Shown here piece after piece: positions 32,330 to 39,913 of a DNA stretch of 46,942 nucleotides. Under the pieces are notes generated by a model. It was given only the letters and a program-made list of their open reading frames with translations. It did no database searches and was not told the DNA's origin. Each line of letters opens with the position of its first letter. The stretch's first letter is position 1. The position numbers were made by a program, and so were the translations under genes. Origin of the DNA: JAVZLH01 sp038883475 (lineage in GTDB: Archaea > Thermoproteota > Bathyarchaeia > Bathyarchaeales > Bathycorpusculaceae); the NCBI GenBank assembly GCA_038883475.1, contig JAVZMA010000012.1, positions 1 through 46,942 of the forward strand, in the 5' to 3' direction.

Positions 32330-33667
32330 TTAAGTTCCTTTTTCAACCTCTTTTACACAGTCTATTATTATGTCCAACGCTGCGTCAATAAGCTGTCTCG
32401 TGATATTAAGTGGTGGTGCTATCCTTATTGTGGAAGCCCCGCAGGTTATCACGACCACCCCGCGCTTCCAAGAGCGAGTTATAATTTCATTTGCCTTTTT
32501 AGCTGCTGGTTTTTTGCTTTCTTTGTCTTCAACTATTTCGATGCCTATCATTAAGCCCTTCCCCCTAACGTCGCCGACTATTTCGCTTTCTTCCTTTAAT
32601 TCCTCAAGTCTCTTGAGAATGTAGGTGCCTTGTTTAGTTGCGTTTTCAAGAAGCTTATCTTCTTTAATGATGTCAATAACGGTGTTTGCCGCGACGCATG
32701 ATAGGGGATTTCCGCCAAATGTACTTGCATGAGAACCGCCCACCCAGTCCATTATTTTTGCCTTGGCAATAGTTGCACCCAGTGGTAATCCAGAGGCTAA
32801 CGCCTTTGCACTGCACAAAATGTCTGGTTCAACATTCCAATGCTCAATTGCAAACCACTTTCCCGTCCGCCCCATGCCAGCTTGCACTTCGTCATCAACA
32901 AGCAGAAAACCATATTTGTCAGCTAACTTCTTTATTCGCTGGAAGTATTCGGGCGGCGGAACAACATATCCGCCTTCACCTTGGATTGGCTCGAAGACCA
33001 AGGCTGCAACATCTTCTGGAGGCGCATACTTCTGCAGAACAAACTCGTCGATAAAGTCAACACACCAGTAGTGACAATTGGGGTAAGTCAATTTGAAAGG
33101 ACAACGATAACAATAGGCGTAGGGAACATGAATTGCGCCAGGCATTAAGGGGAAGAAATAGCGCCTTTGAGCTGGCTTGCTCGCGGTAAGGGATAGCGCC
33201 CCAATAGTCCGTCCATGAAAGGCATTAATAAAGCTGATAAACAACTGTTTGCGGGTGTGCCACTTCGCGAGCTTAATTGCTGCTTCAATGGCTTCAGCTC
33301 CACTGTTGCCGAAGAAAACCTTTTTCTCCGCTTTTCCAGGAGTTATCTCCGTAAGTTTTTCCGCGAGGTCAACAACTTCGCGATAGTAGAAGTCTGTGTT
33401 TGAATAATGCAAAAAGCGGTCACACTGGTTCTTTATGGCAGTAATCACCTTTGGATGGTTATGACCAACGTTTAAACATGCCAGCCCAGAATTAAAGTCT
33501 ATGTATTCGTTTCCGTCAACATCCTTCACAATGCAACCACTTCCTGACTCAACTACAAGCGGATAAAACCTTATGTAAGACGGTGAAATCAAACTCTCGT
33601 CTTTTTTAACAAGTTCTCTCGCCTTTGGTCCTGGTGGAGTAACCACAATTTTTGGGTATGCGCTCAT
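32330..33667 (-). CDS. class III PLP aminotransferase or amino-acid racemase
   Basis: 445 residues. PLP-dependent class III family (acetylornithine, ornithine or GABA aminotransferase type). PLP-lysine is K288 in CSAKALASGLPLG, and the preceding VDDEVQAGMGRTGKWFAIEH holds the cofactor Asp. The N-terminus YPKIVVTPPGPKARELVKKD is a form I associate with Thermococcales ornithine aminotransferases and broad-range racemases, so either activity is possible. An inserted Cys-rich stretch (AYCYRCPFKLTYPNCHYWC) carries four cysteines. The SD AGGTGA is 6 nt before ATG 33667. Confidence 0.9.
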   Translation of the reverse strand: MSAYPKIVVTPPGPKARELVKKDESLISPSYIRFYPLVVESGSGCIVKDVDGNEYIDFNSGLACLNVGHNHPKVITAIKNQCDRFLHYSNTDFYYREVVDLAEKLTEITPGKAEKKVFFGNSGAEAIEAAIKLAKWHTRKQLFISFINAFHGRTIGALSLTASKPAQRRYFFPLMPGAIHVPYAYCYRCPFKLTYPNCHYWCVDFIDEFVLQKYAPPEDVAALVFEPIQGEGGYVVPPPEYFQRIKKLADKYGFLLVDDEVQAGMGRTGKWFAIEHWNVEPDILCSAKALASGLPLGATIAKAKIMDWVGGSHASTFGGNPLSCVAANTVIDIIKEDKLLENATKQGTYILKRLEELKEESEIVGDVRGKGLMIGIEIVEDKESKKPAAKKANEIITRSWKRGVVVITCGASTIRIAPPLNITRQLIDAALDIIIDCVKEVEKGT

Positions 33668-33676
33668 TTTGTATCA

Positions 33677-33718
33677 CCTAACGAGATTAGGGATTATCAA
33701 GAAACCGTTTTATATATA
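33677..33718 (-). promoter_or_regulatory. aminotransferase promoter with palindrome at the start site
   Basis: A strong TATA box (TATATATAAAA on the minus strand, 33708-33718) predicts a transcription start near 33687. An exact inverted repeat CCTAA-CGAGA-TTAGG spans 33677-33691 and covers that start and part of the SD. A repressor bound there could block transcription, or the repeat could fold in the mRNA. Confidence 0.45.
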
Positions 33719-33812
33719 CTTAGGGCTCATTCCTTATAGAAAAACTTCAATAATCAAAGATAAACCACTTAACGCCAAGCCACGAACCAAGCTTATGGAA
33801 GGCGCGGGGGGT

Positions 33813-34142
33813 CTATGGTCTTGTTAAGGTTATCTCGATTGCTGAGACATTAGCCTTTTGTCCTTCGCCTCTAGTGACTTCCTCTGTACAAATGCTAATT
33901 CCTTGCAGCTGCAAGTCTTTTAGAAAAGCCCTTCTTAAAAGTTCAACCGTGTCAACGGCTCTGCTGATTGCCCGCCCTCTTGCTTTGACAACGACCTTTT
34001 TTGCTCCAGAATTGAAAAATGTTAGGCAGGCAACTACGTAGTTCATCACTGGCTTTTTGCCGACGAGCACTGTTGTTTCGTTGGTCTGGGTTTTCTGCGC
34101 ATTCTTTGCTGGTCTTTCCTTTTTCTGTTTCTCTTCTGTCAT
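33813..34142 (-). CDS. alba: Alba chromatin protein
   Basis: 109 residues. Small dimeric DNA/RNA-binding chromatin protein. The family core is TVLVGKKPVMNYVVACLTFF, then AKKVVVKARGRAISRAVDTV and LLRRAFLKDLQLQGI. An N-terminal Lys/Gln-rich tail of about 20 residues precedes the fold. The SD GGAGGT lies before ATG 34142. A single-gene unit downstream of the por operon on the same strand. Confidence 0.96.
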   Translation of the reverse strand: MTEEKQKKERPAKNAQKTQTNETTVLVGKKPVMNYVVACLTFFNSGAKKVVVKARGRAISRAVDTVELLRRAFLKDLQLQGISICTEEVTRGEGQKANVSAIEITLTRP

Positions 34143-34229
34143 GTTCTACCTCCTTTTCCTTTGATTAAACGACAGGTAGGCACTGCTAAGCAGACTATAT
34201 CATCTGTTTTTAGCCTCTTATATTTTTCC

Positions 34230-34252
34230 GTGCATTGTCTAATCAGACGCAC
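34230..34252. repeat. short inverted repeat downstream of porB
   Basis: GTGC...GTCT-aatc-AGAC-GCAC can form a stem with a 3-nt bulge. It lies 9-31 nt past the porB stop. The T-run sits on the plus-strand side, so it is not a textbook terminator for the por operon. Confidence 0.3.
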
Positions 34253-34261
34253 TTTTTGCCA

Positions 34262-35155
34262 CTAGTTTGAGGCAAGTTTTCGATACGTTTCCCAGTCTTC
34301 ATCAAGCCAACGCTGAATACGCCCAACATCTTCTTTGGTTAAGCCCCTAAACCTACCTTGCAGCGCAAAGTAATCTTCAACGGACTTACGCTTTGTTTTA
34401 TCAAACAGTCGGTCGCTTGGAGGATTAAGTCTAAACTTCCCGTACTCAATCTCGTAGAGAGCCCACAAGCCGGTCTGCACGGCAAGCCGCCCAACTTCAA
34501 CTGTTTTGCTCGGGTCATAACGCCAGCCAGTTGGACAAGGCGCCAGTATGTGAATGTACTTTGTGCCCCTTATTTCCTTGGCTTTCCTCAGCTTGTTAAC
34601 TAAATCTATGGGGTATGAAGGGCATGCGGTTGCGACATAGGGTATTTTATGGGCTGCCATAATTAGGGGCATGTTCTTTTTGCGTTCCTTTTTACCTAAT
34701 GGGGTGGTTGTCGTCCAAGCGCCATAGGGTGTCGCTCCGCTTCTCTGCATTCCAGTATTTCCGTAGGCTTCGTTATCATAACATATGTAGATGAAGTCTG
34801 CTTCCCTTTCGGCAGCCCCAGACAAAGCTTGGATACCAATGTCAACGGTTCCGCCGTCTCCAGCCCACCCAACAACGGTTACATCATGCATTTCCCTTTT
34901 GCGCAGCGCAGCAACTATTCCAGAAGCAGCTGCAGCAGTAGACTCAAACAATATATTTTGAAGAGGCACAGCAACTGAAGTGTAGGGATACGGTCCTTGA
35001 ATAACTGTTGTGCAACATGCTGGTACAACCAAAATAACCTTGTTTCCTAACGCCTTAAAAAGTAACCTTAAGGCAATGGATGGACCGCAGCCGGCACACG
35101 CTGCGTGTCCCTTAAGCAAGTATTCTTCTCGAGGGAGCTCTTTTACTGTCACCAT
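34262..35155 (-). CDS. porB: pyruvate:ferredoxin oxidoreductase beta subunit
   Basis: 297 residues from ATG 35155 (GGTGA 5 nt upstream; GTG 35164 overlaps porA). Carries thiamine diphosphate and a 4Fe-4S cluster. Cysteines are in HAACAGCGPSIALR and PACCTTVIQGPYP, with a later one in LAPCPTGWRYD; the TPP motif is VGWAGDGGTVDIGIQ and the DNEAYGNTGMQRSG block is typical of pyruvate enzymes. Last gene of porGDAB. Substrate pyruvate is the best fit; another 2-oxoacid cannot be fully excluded. Confidence 0.95.
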   Translation of the reverse strand: MVTVKELPREEYLLKGHAACAGCGPSIALRLLFKALGNKVILVVPACCTTVIQGPYPYTSVAVPLQNILFESTAAAASGIVAALRKREMHDVTVVGWAGDGGTVDIGIQALSGAAEREADFIYICYDNEAYGNTGMQRSGATPYGAWTTTTPLGKKERKKNMPLIMAAHKIPYVATACPSYPIDLVNKLRKAKEIRGTKYIHILAPCPTGWRYDPSKTVEVGRLAVQTGLWALYEIEYGKFRLNPPSDRLFDKTKRKSVEDYFALQGRFRGLTKEDVGRIQRWLDEDWETYRKLASN

Positions 35156-35160
35156 TTTCT

Positions 35161-36339
35161 TCACCTTCTCAAATCAACCCATGACATTTCTTTTTCTACT
35201 TTCCCGGCATGCATCCACTTTGCTGATTTTCTAGCGATTTTTTCAATGGTTTCAAAAGTTACGTCTCTACCGCCTAAGCCTGCGATGAAGCTTGCAAACA
35301 GCGGGTGGTCTTTTTGGGAGAAGATTGACGCTTTGGTTTCTGCGGCGAGGAAGCCTTCAGCTCCGAAGGATATGTGACGGTCGATTGTTACAAGCATTTG
35401 CGCATGCTCGGCAAGTTTCCTTACTTCTTCGGTTGGAAATGGGCGGAAAACGCGAATTCTTGCCAGTCCAGCTTTCAATCCTTCCTTCCGCATTTTGTCT
35501 ATAGCTATTTTCGCGTCGCCAGCCATAGTTCCCATAGTGATAAGCACCAGGTCAGCATCTTCACACTTGTACTTTTCAACCAAGCCTCCATACTCAAAGC
35601 CAAAACGGTTGCCGTATTCCTTGTCAATCTTTGGGATAAGCTTTTTCGCGTTTTCCATGGCTTCTTGAATCATGTAACGAAACTCCATGTAATACTCTGG
35701 AGAAACAAGGTTTGCATGAGACAGGGGACGGTTAACGTCTAAAATCCACCCAGACTTGTAGGAAGGCAGAAAATTGTCAATCTCCTTCTGGTCTGGGATT
35801 TTCACAGGGGAATATGTATGCGAGAGAATGAAGCCCTCAAGGCAAACCATGGCTGGCAGAAAAACTTTTTCATCTTCACAAAGTTTGTAGGCTTGGATTA
35901 TCGTGTCAAACACTTCTTGGTTATCAGCGCAGTAAAACTGAATCCACCCAGTGTCTCTTTGGGAAAGAGAGTCGCTGAGGTCTGGCCATATGCTCCATGG
36001 TGCCCCCATTGCTCGGTTAACGACAGCCATCACTATTGGTAAGCGCGAGCCGGAAGCCCAGTGTAAGGCTTCGTGCATGAGAGCCAAACCGTGGGCTGAA
36101 GTTGCAGTGAAGGTTCTAACTCCTGCTGCCGCGGCGCCTATACATGCGACCATGGCGCTGTGCTCGGATTCCACGCAAATATATTCAGCGTCCAACTCGC
36201 CGTTTTCAACAAACTCAGCTATTTTCTCAACAATTGTTGTTTGGGGGGTTATAGGGTAGGCTGCAATAACCTTAACTCTAGCTGCTTTTGCAGCGTATCC
36301 AGCTATGTGATTTGCGGTGTCAACAATAGTCTGCGCCAT
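35161..36339 (-). CDS. porA: pyruvate:ferredoxin oxidoreductase alpha subunit
   Basis: 392 residues. Binds and positions the 2-oxoacid and coenzyme A with the beta subunit. Landmarks: AAYPITPQTTIVEKIAEFVE, CVESEHSAMVACIGAAAAGV, RTFTATSAHGLALMHEALHW and the late RIRVFRPFPTEEVRKLA. Its ATG shares one base with the porD stop (TAATG), with GGAGG 8 nt upstream, so it is translationally coupled. Confidence 0.96.
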   Translation of the reverse strand: MAQTIVDTANHIAGYAAKAARVKVIAAYPITPQTTIVEKIAEFVENGELDAEYICVESEHSAMVACIGAAAAGVRTFTATSAHGLALMHEALHWASGSRLPIVMAVVNRAMGAPWSIWPDLSDSLSQRDTGWIQFYCADNQEVFDTIIQAYKLCEDEKVFLPAMVCLEGFILSHTYSPVKIPDQKEIDNFLPSYKSGWILDVNRPLSHANLVSPEYYMEFRYMIQEAMENAKKLIPKIDKEYGNRFGFEYGGLVEKYKCEDADLVLITMGTMAGDAKIAIDKMRKEGLKAGLARIRVFRPFPTEEVRKLAEHAQMLVTIDRHISFGAEGFLAAETKASIFSQKDHPLFASFIAGLGGRDVTFETIEKIARKSAKWMHAGKVEKEMSWVDLRR

Positions 36340-36626
36340 TACTCTTCCTCCCGTTTCATTGTTATCGCCTTAACTGGGCATTCGTTGGCGCATATCCCAC
36401 AGCCCTTGCAGTAATCATAATCTATTTTGGGCGAGTCGTCTTGTTGGCGTTCTATAGCCGCGTCGGGGCAATAAATCCAACAAAGCGTGCATTTCGTACA
36501 TTTTGAGTAATCAATTTCTGGACGGAAGGTTCTCCAAAAACCCGTTTTACCCATGCTGCCATATGTGGGGGTTGAAAGCGGTGTCAGCAGCGCTTCTTTT
36601 CTGGACTTTGAAGTTGCATCTTCCAA
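36339..36626 (-). CDS. porD: pyruvate:ferredoxin oxidoreductase delta subunit (2x4Fe-4S ferredoxin)
   Basis: 95 residues from TTG 36626, which has GGTGG 5 nt upstream; GTG 36635 overlaps that SD. Two clusters are held by CTKCTLCWIYCP and CKGCGICANECP. It carries electrons from the porAB centre to ferredoxin. The N-terminal tail of about 35 residues contains the GSMGKTGFWRTFRPEID segment usual for PorD. Confidence 0.95.
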   Translation of the reverse strand: MEDATSKSRKEALLTPLSTPTYGSMGKTGFWRTFRPEIDYSKCTKCTLCWIYCPDAAIERQQDDSPKIDYDYCKGCGICANECPVKAITMKREEE

Positions 36627-36628
36627 AA

Positions 36629-37186
36629 CTACCACCCTTTCACCAATCTTTCATAAGCCAATTCAGCTGCCCTTGCATTTTTCTCGCCAGCACTTCCTAA
36701 CCAAGTTTCTTTTATGGCTTTTAAAACGCTTTCCAACTTAATTTCGCCAGTTGCCTTAGCGAAAGCTCCCAAAATTGATGTGCTGACAATCGGCGCGCCT
36801 GCAACCACAAGGTTCAATTCAAGCGCTATCCCAGTTGCGTCAACAGTGGCAACTCTGCAACCTTTCACATCTATCTCCGCCGGCTTTTTCGTAGTGTTTA
36901 TCAAAACTATTCCATCCTTCCTTAAACCCTCAGTGACATCAACAACCTTGTAGATAACTGGGTCTAGAACTATCACATAATCTGGGTGATAGATTTGGCT
37001 GTGCAAAAAGATTGGTTTGTCGTCTATTCTTGCAAAGGCTTTGACAGGTGCTCCTCGGCGTTCAGCTCCAAAGTATGGAAAAGCTTGAACCCATTTGCCC
37101 TCAAGAAAAGCGGCATGCGCCAAAATCTGTGCGGCGGTCACGCTTCCTTGTCCGCCGCGACCGTGTATTCGGATTTCTCTGAGCAC
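36629..37186 (-). CDS. porG: pyruvate:ferredoxin oxidoreductase gamma subunit
   Basis: 185 residues, first gene of the operon. The family start REIRIHGRGGQGSVTAAQIL, then YFGAERRGAPVKAFARIDD and DYVIVLDPVI, are diagnostic. The start is GTG 37186, with GGAGA 3 nt upstream, a tight spacing. It overlaps nothing upstream but its stop overlaps the start zone of porD. Confidence 0.95.
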   Translation of the reverse strand: MLREIRIHGRGGQGSVTAAQILAHAAFLEGKWVQAFPYFGAERRGAPVKAFARIDDKPIFLHSQIYHPDYVIVLDPVIYKVVDVTEGLRKDGIVLINTTKKPAEIDVKGCRVATVDATGIALELNLVVAGAPIVSTSILGAFAKATGEIKLESVLKAIKETWLGSAGEKNARAAELAYERLVKGW

Positions 37187-37213
37187 TATTCTCCACTTCC
37201 ATTAGAAGTGAAA

Positions 37214-37248
37214 GTTGAGTGGCTCAACCTTTATTAGCGTTGACTCAA
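37214..37248 (-). promoter_or_regulatory. por operon promoter with two TTGA-type palindromes
   Basis: The por TATA-like box (minus GCTAATAAAG, about 37230-37239) lies between two palindromes. GTTGAG-TGG-CTCAAC spans 37214-37228, between TATA and the predicted start near 37206. TTGACTCAA spans 37240-37248, just upstream and overlapping the DUF2070 stop. The layout suits a regulator that covers the promoter. Confidence 0.45.
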
Positions 37249-39071
37249 AATACTGTCAAAATTAACATAAAAAGAAAGCCGCCGAGAGCGAAAATCGGGA
37301 CACTCATCCTTTTCGCTTTTTGAAAAGACCTATCCAGCATCAGAACCAATGACTCAAGCTTCGATTTCCCAATAACCTTTACATTTTCAACTGTTACGAA
37401 GCGACTTCCAGTCTTGCAGCTTTCTAAATTTTCCACAGCTAAAAGCGCCGCCTCTTTAATGTAACCAATTAGTTTTTCATGGTCCATTGCTTCGCCTACT
37501 GGATGGTATCCGCGACCCTTTAACACTATAGCGCTTACAGCATGCGTGTCCGTTGTTAAAATTTCTCCTTCATCAAAGCCAACAGAGTGAAGCGCTAACA
37601 AAATTTTTTCGCGAAGCCCAGTTTGCATGTTGTTACCGTCAATAACAACGTAAACCGTCCTCATTCCCTCAACTTCTGTAACGATTACTGTAATGCCACC
37701 TGGACCCATACCATCTTTTAGGCTGAACTCCTTAGGAGTTATTGTTGCGGCTCCAACCTTGACGGGTGAACGCTTTAAAGAAACTGCCTTTTCCAAACAT
37801 TTTGCGCCAACATCCTCTAATCTGCTTAAAACCTCTTGCATGTTCACTGCGCCATCAATACTGTTGTGGGCGTTAACAACGACGCATGAAAGACCATGTT
37901 TTTCAGCTTCTTGACGCATGAACTGCCCCAGTTCTTGCGGTAAGTCTTCTGTGGTTTTTGGTGCAAGAGTAAAAGAGAGGAGTGCTGTTTTGCCGAAAAT
38001 TTGGCAGCATGCAGTTGCAAAGCCATCACTAACCTTAACGAAGGGCGTTGCTCCCACTTCTTTTGTCTCAAAATTCGCAGAACCCACAACTTCACGGATT
38101 ATCTTTTGGTTCTGAGGTTGCGAAGCTAAATCAAGTTCATGCCCAAGCAAACCTAGAGGAACGCACGCAACACCACCAAAGTTTTTTTCGAATGCACCCT
38201 TCAACATCGATGGAAGAAGACTGCTGCCAATGTTTTTGAAAGGCCCCGGATGAACGGTGGGGACTATTATGGCGGCTTTAGGTTTTGAAGAATCAAATTT
38301 TATTATGGACACGCTTATGTCTTGCTCTTCGCTTAGCCTTTCAAGTAAATTTTCAAAAGGAACATTCAAATCTGCCACCCAGTTTAGCAGAAAAGCCTTA
38401 AAAAAAGTTATTGAAGGAACACCTAACATTTGCTTGCCTACACGGTTAATCAGAGAAAGGAACACGTGAACTATGGAAACACTAATTATTGGTGACAGAA
38501 GGAGAAACAGTAAAACCCGCAAAAGTGTAATGTAACCGCAATTCACCCACAACACCACGAACGGGACAATGCAAAGGTATGGGGAAAGAAAAGAGACGAC
38601 TAAGCGCCGCGTATAACTAGCTGGCAATGTCGCATTTACAACTATTAAACGGAAAATCAAGACGACGTAAAACCCGAAAACGCAGAGTTTAATCAGCCAC
38701 AACTGTGCGCCAAACGCAGAAGCGCAGAAAACACCAACTACAATGAAGATTAGCCAGAAAAACCAGCAAAAAAGGGAAACTACAACGGTTCTTCTAAAGT
38801 CATAAATAGGATTTCGCGGCAGGAGAATTTTTGCGGTGAAATAATCAGGTATTAAGCTAACGGAAAAAAGGGAAAACCCCAAAATCAAGCCGTTAAAAAA
38901 TCCTTCAATTTGATTAAAAAGCGCAACTGCCGAGAGCAATCCGCTGATTACGCATAGCAACGCTAGAAGAATAATAGCCCTTCTAAGCGAAGGAAGCAAA
39001 AACAGCGAAGAATAGTGCTTAACTGCCTTCTCTATAGACGATTCTAAATTTGACTTGCCAGCGGAAGCCAT
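37245..39071 (-). CDS. DUF2070 membrane protein
   Basis: 608 residues from ATG 39071 (ATG 39080 alternative). Archaeal family of unknown function. About seven or eight membrane helices fill residues 30-225 (for example LRRAIILLALLCVISGLLSA). A large soluble part then carries family blocks IVPTVHPGPFKNIGSSLLPS, VVNAHNSIDGAVNMQEVL and TDTHAVSAIVLKGRGYHPVG, with His and Asp residues suited to metal binding. One last membrane helix ends the protein (FALGGFLFMLILTVF). It lies upstream of porG on the same strand, 58 nt away. Confidence 0.9.
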   Translation of the reverse strand: MASAGKSNLESSIEKAVKHYSSLFLLPSLRRAIILLALLCVISGLLSAVALFNQIEGFFNGLILGFSLFSVSLIPDYFTAKILLPRNPIYDFRRTVVVSLFCWFFWLIFIVVGVFCASAFGAQLWLIKLCVFGFYVVLIFRLIVVNATLPASYTRRLVVSFLSPYLCIVPFVVLWVNCGYITLLRVLLFLLLSPIISVSIVHVFLSLINRVGKQMLGVPSITFFKAFLLNWVADLNVPFENLLERLSEEQDISVSIIKFDSSKPKAAIIVPTVHPGPFKNIGSSLLPSMLKGAFEKNFGGVACVPLGLLGHELDLASQPQNQKIIREVVGSANFETKEVGATPFVKVSDGFATACCQIFGKTALLSFTLAPKTTEDLPQELGQFMRQEAEKHGLSCVVVNAHNSIDGAVNMQEVLSRLEDVGAKCLEKAVSLKRSPVKVGAATITPKEFSLKDGMGPGGITVIVTEVEGMRTVYVVIDGNNMQTGLREKILLALHSVGFDEGEILTTDTHAVSAIVLKGRGYHPVGEAMDHEKLIGYIKEAALLAVENLESCKTGSRFVTVENVKVIGKSKLESLVLMLDRSFQKAKRMSVPIFALGGFLFMLILTVF

Positions 39072-39334
39072 GTTTACCATCCCGAACGCGGATTCTAAGA
39101 GGAAACGGGCATATTAAAAAATGTCGCAACCCTCCGTGAAAAGATGCCTTATGAAGGTTAAAACATGCCCAAAATAAATTGTATTGCAGACTAAGCGTAA
39201 ATTTTAAATGAAAAAGTCAAAAACAACCAGGAAAACACCTATGCAATTACCATTTGCGTTGATAGAGGTATGCAGAACCGCGAAGGGTAACTGTTTTATT
39301 TACCAAATTCCAATTAGATGTTTTGCGAAACTTA
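39072..39334. other. 263-nt intergenic region, no gene seen
   Basis: Holds the DUF2070 promoter (minus TATA-like TTTTTTAATATG near 39109-39120) and, on the plus strand, a TATA-like TTTTATTTA at 39293-39301 for the LSm-like gene. No RNA gene or conserved repeat recognised. Confidence 0.4.
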
Positions 39335-39619
39335 ATGCCAGAACAAGAACTACCTCTAACCATATTTCACATGCTTGAAAAGAATTATGGAAAAAAGATA
39401 CGGGTGATTCTAGAACCCTCTTACGGCTTTGAGGGAACACTCGCAGCTATAACGCGGGAGCCAGCGGGAATATGGCTCTCAGATGCTGAGCTGATTACTT
39501 TGCGGGCAACAATCGCCCAACCCGTACCGCAGGTTGTAAGCAGAGAAGAAAGAAGCGAAATTTTCATTCACCTCAACTCTGTACAACGCATAGAAGTTTT
39601 GCACACGCCACGCCGCTAA
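39335..39619 (+). CDS. LSm-like small protein
   Basis: 94 residues from ATG 39335 (TTG 39323 in frame). It begins with a short helix (LTIFHMLEKNYG) and then a strand pattern like an Sm fold: KKIRVILEPSYGFEGTLAAI, then GIWLSDAELITLRATI, and a final strand EIFIHLNSVQRIEVL. The FEGTL plus hydrophobic-D pattern recalls LSm motif 1, but this is a pattern-based call. No SD is seen; a TATA-like element about 25-40 nt upstream suggests a leaderless or nearly leaderless mRNA. Convergent with sec61-beta. Confidence 0.6.
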   Translation: MPEQELPLTIFHMLEKNYGKKIRVILEPSYGFEGTLAAITREPAGIWLSDAELITLRATIAQPVPQVVSREERSEIFIHLNSVQRIEVLHTPRR

Positions 39620-39621
39620 AA

Positions 39622-39792
39622 TCACCCAAAGAATACCTTGGCTAGAGCACATACAATAATTAGCGCTATTGCTAAACCTATAAGAACCTCAGGTCTGACT
39701 TTGACGCCTTCTGTTTCCTCTTCAAAGAACCTTAATAGGCCGGCGCTTGCCGCGGGCATTGGCGCCGACTCCTTCTTCTTTTTCTTACTCAT
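39622..39792 (-). CDS. preprotein translocase subunit Sec61-beta (SecG)
   Basis: 56 residues. It has the basic start MSKKKKKESAPMPAASAGLL, the family block RFFEEETEGVKVRPEVLIGL, and a single membrane helix (GLAIALIIVCALAKVFF) at the end. Tail-anchored partner of SecY. GAGG lies 7-8 nt before ATG 39792, inside a small hairpin (CCAACC/GGTTGG, 39796-39815). Confidence 0.9.
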   Translation of the reverse strand: MSKKKKKESAPMPAASAGLLRFFEEETEGVKVRPEVLIGLAIALIIVCALAKVFFG

Positions 39793-39795
39793 TTT

Positions 39796-39815
39796 CCAAC
39801 CTCTTTCATGGTTGG
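39796..39815 (-). promoter_or_regulatory. hairpin over the Sec61-beta ribosome-binding site
   Basis: CCAACC, 8-nt loop, GGTTGG; the right arm and loop include the GAGG SD. Folding would hide the SD. The stem is only 6 bp, so chance is possible. Confidence 0.3.
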
Positions 39816-39865
39816 CGCTAAAATGATTGTTTCCTTCATTAATTAACGTTACGCAATTTCAAATA

Positions 39866-39874
39866 CTTTTTATT
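39866..39874 (+). promoter_or_regulatory. glyA TATA box
   Basis: CTTTTTATT, about 44 nt before the glyA ATG. It predicts a start near 39896 and an 18-nt leader that includes the AGGTG Shine-Dalgarno at 39902-39906. Confidence 0.4.
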
Positions 39875-39913
39875 CTTGGGCAAACGATAATATGGTCAAA
39901 ACAGGTGTCTTCG

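Noticed and set aside
39241..39378. 45-codon frame starting ATG CAA TTA
   Set aside because: No SD, overlaps the LSm-like gene in another frame, no recognisable pattern.
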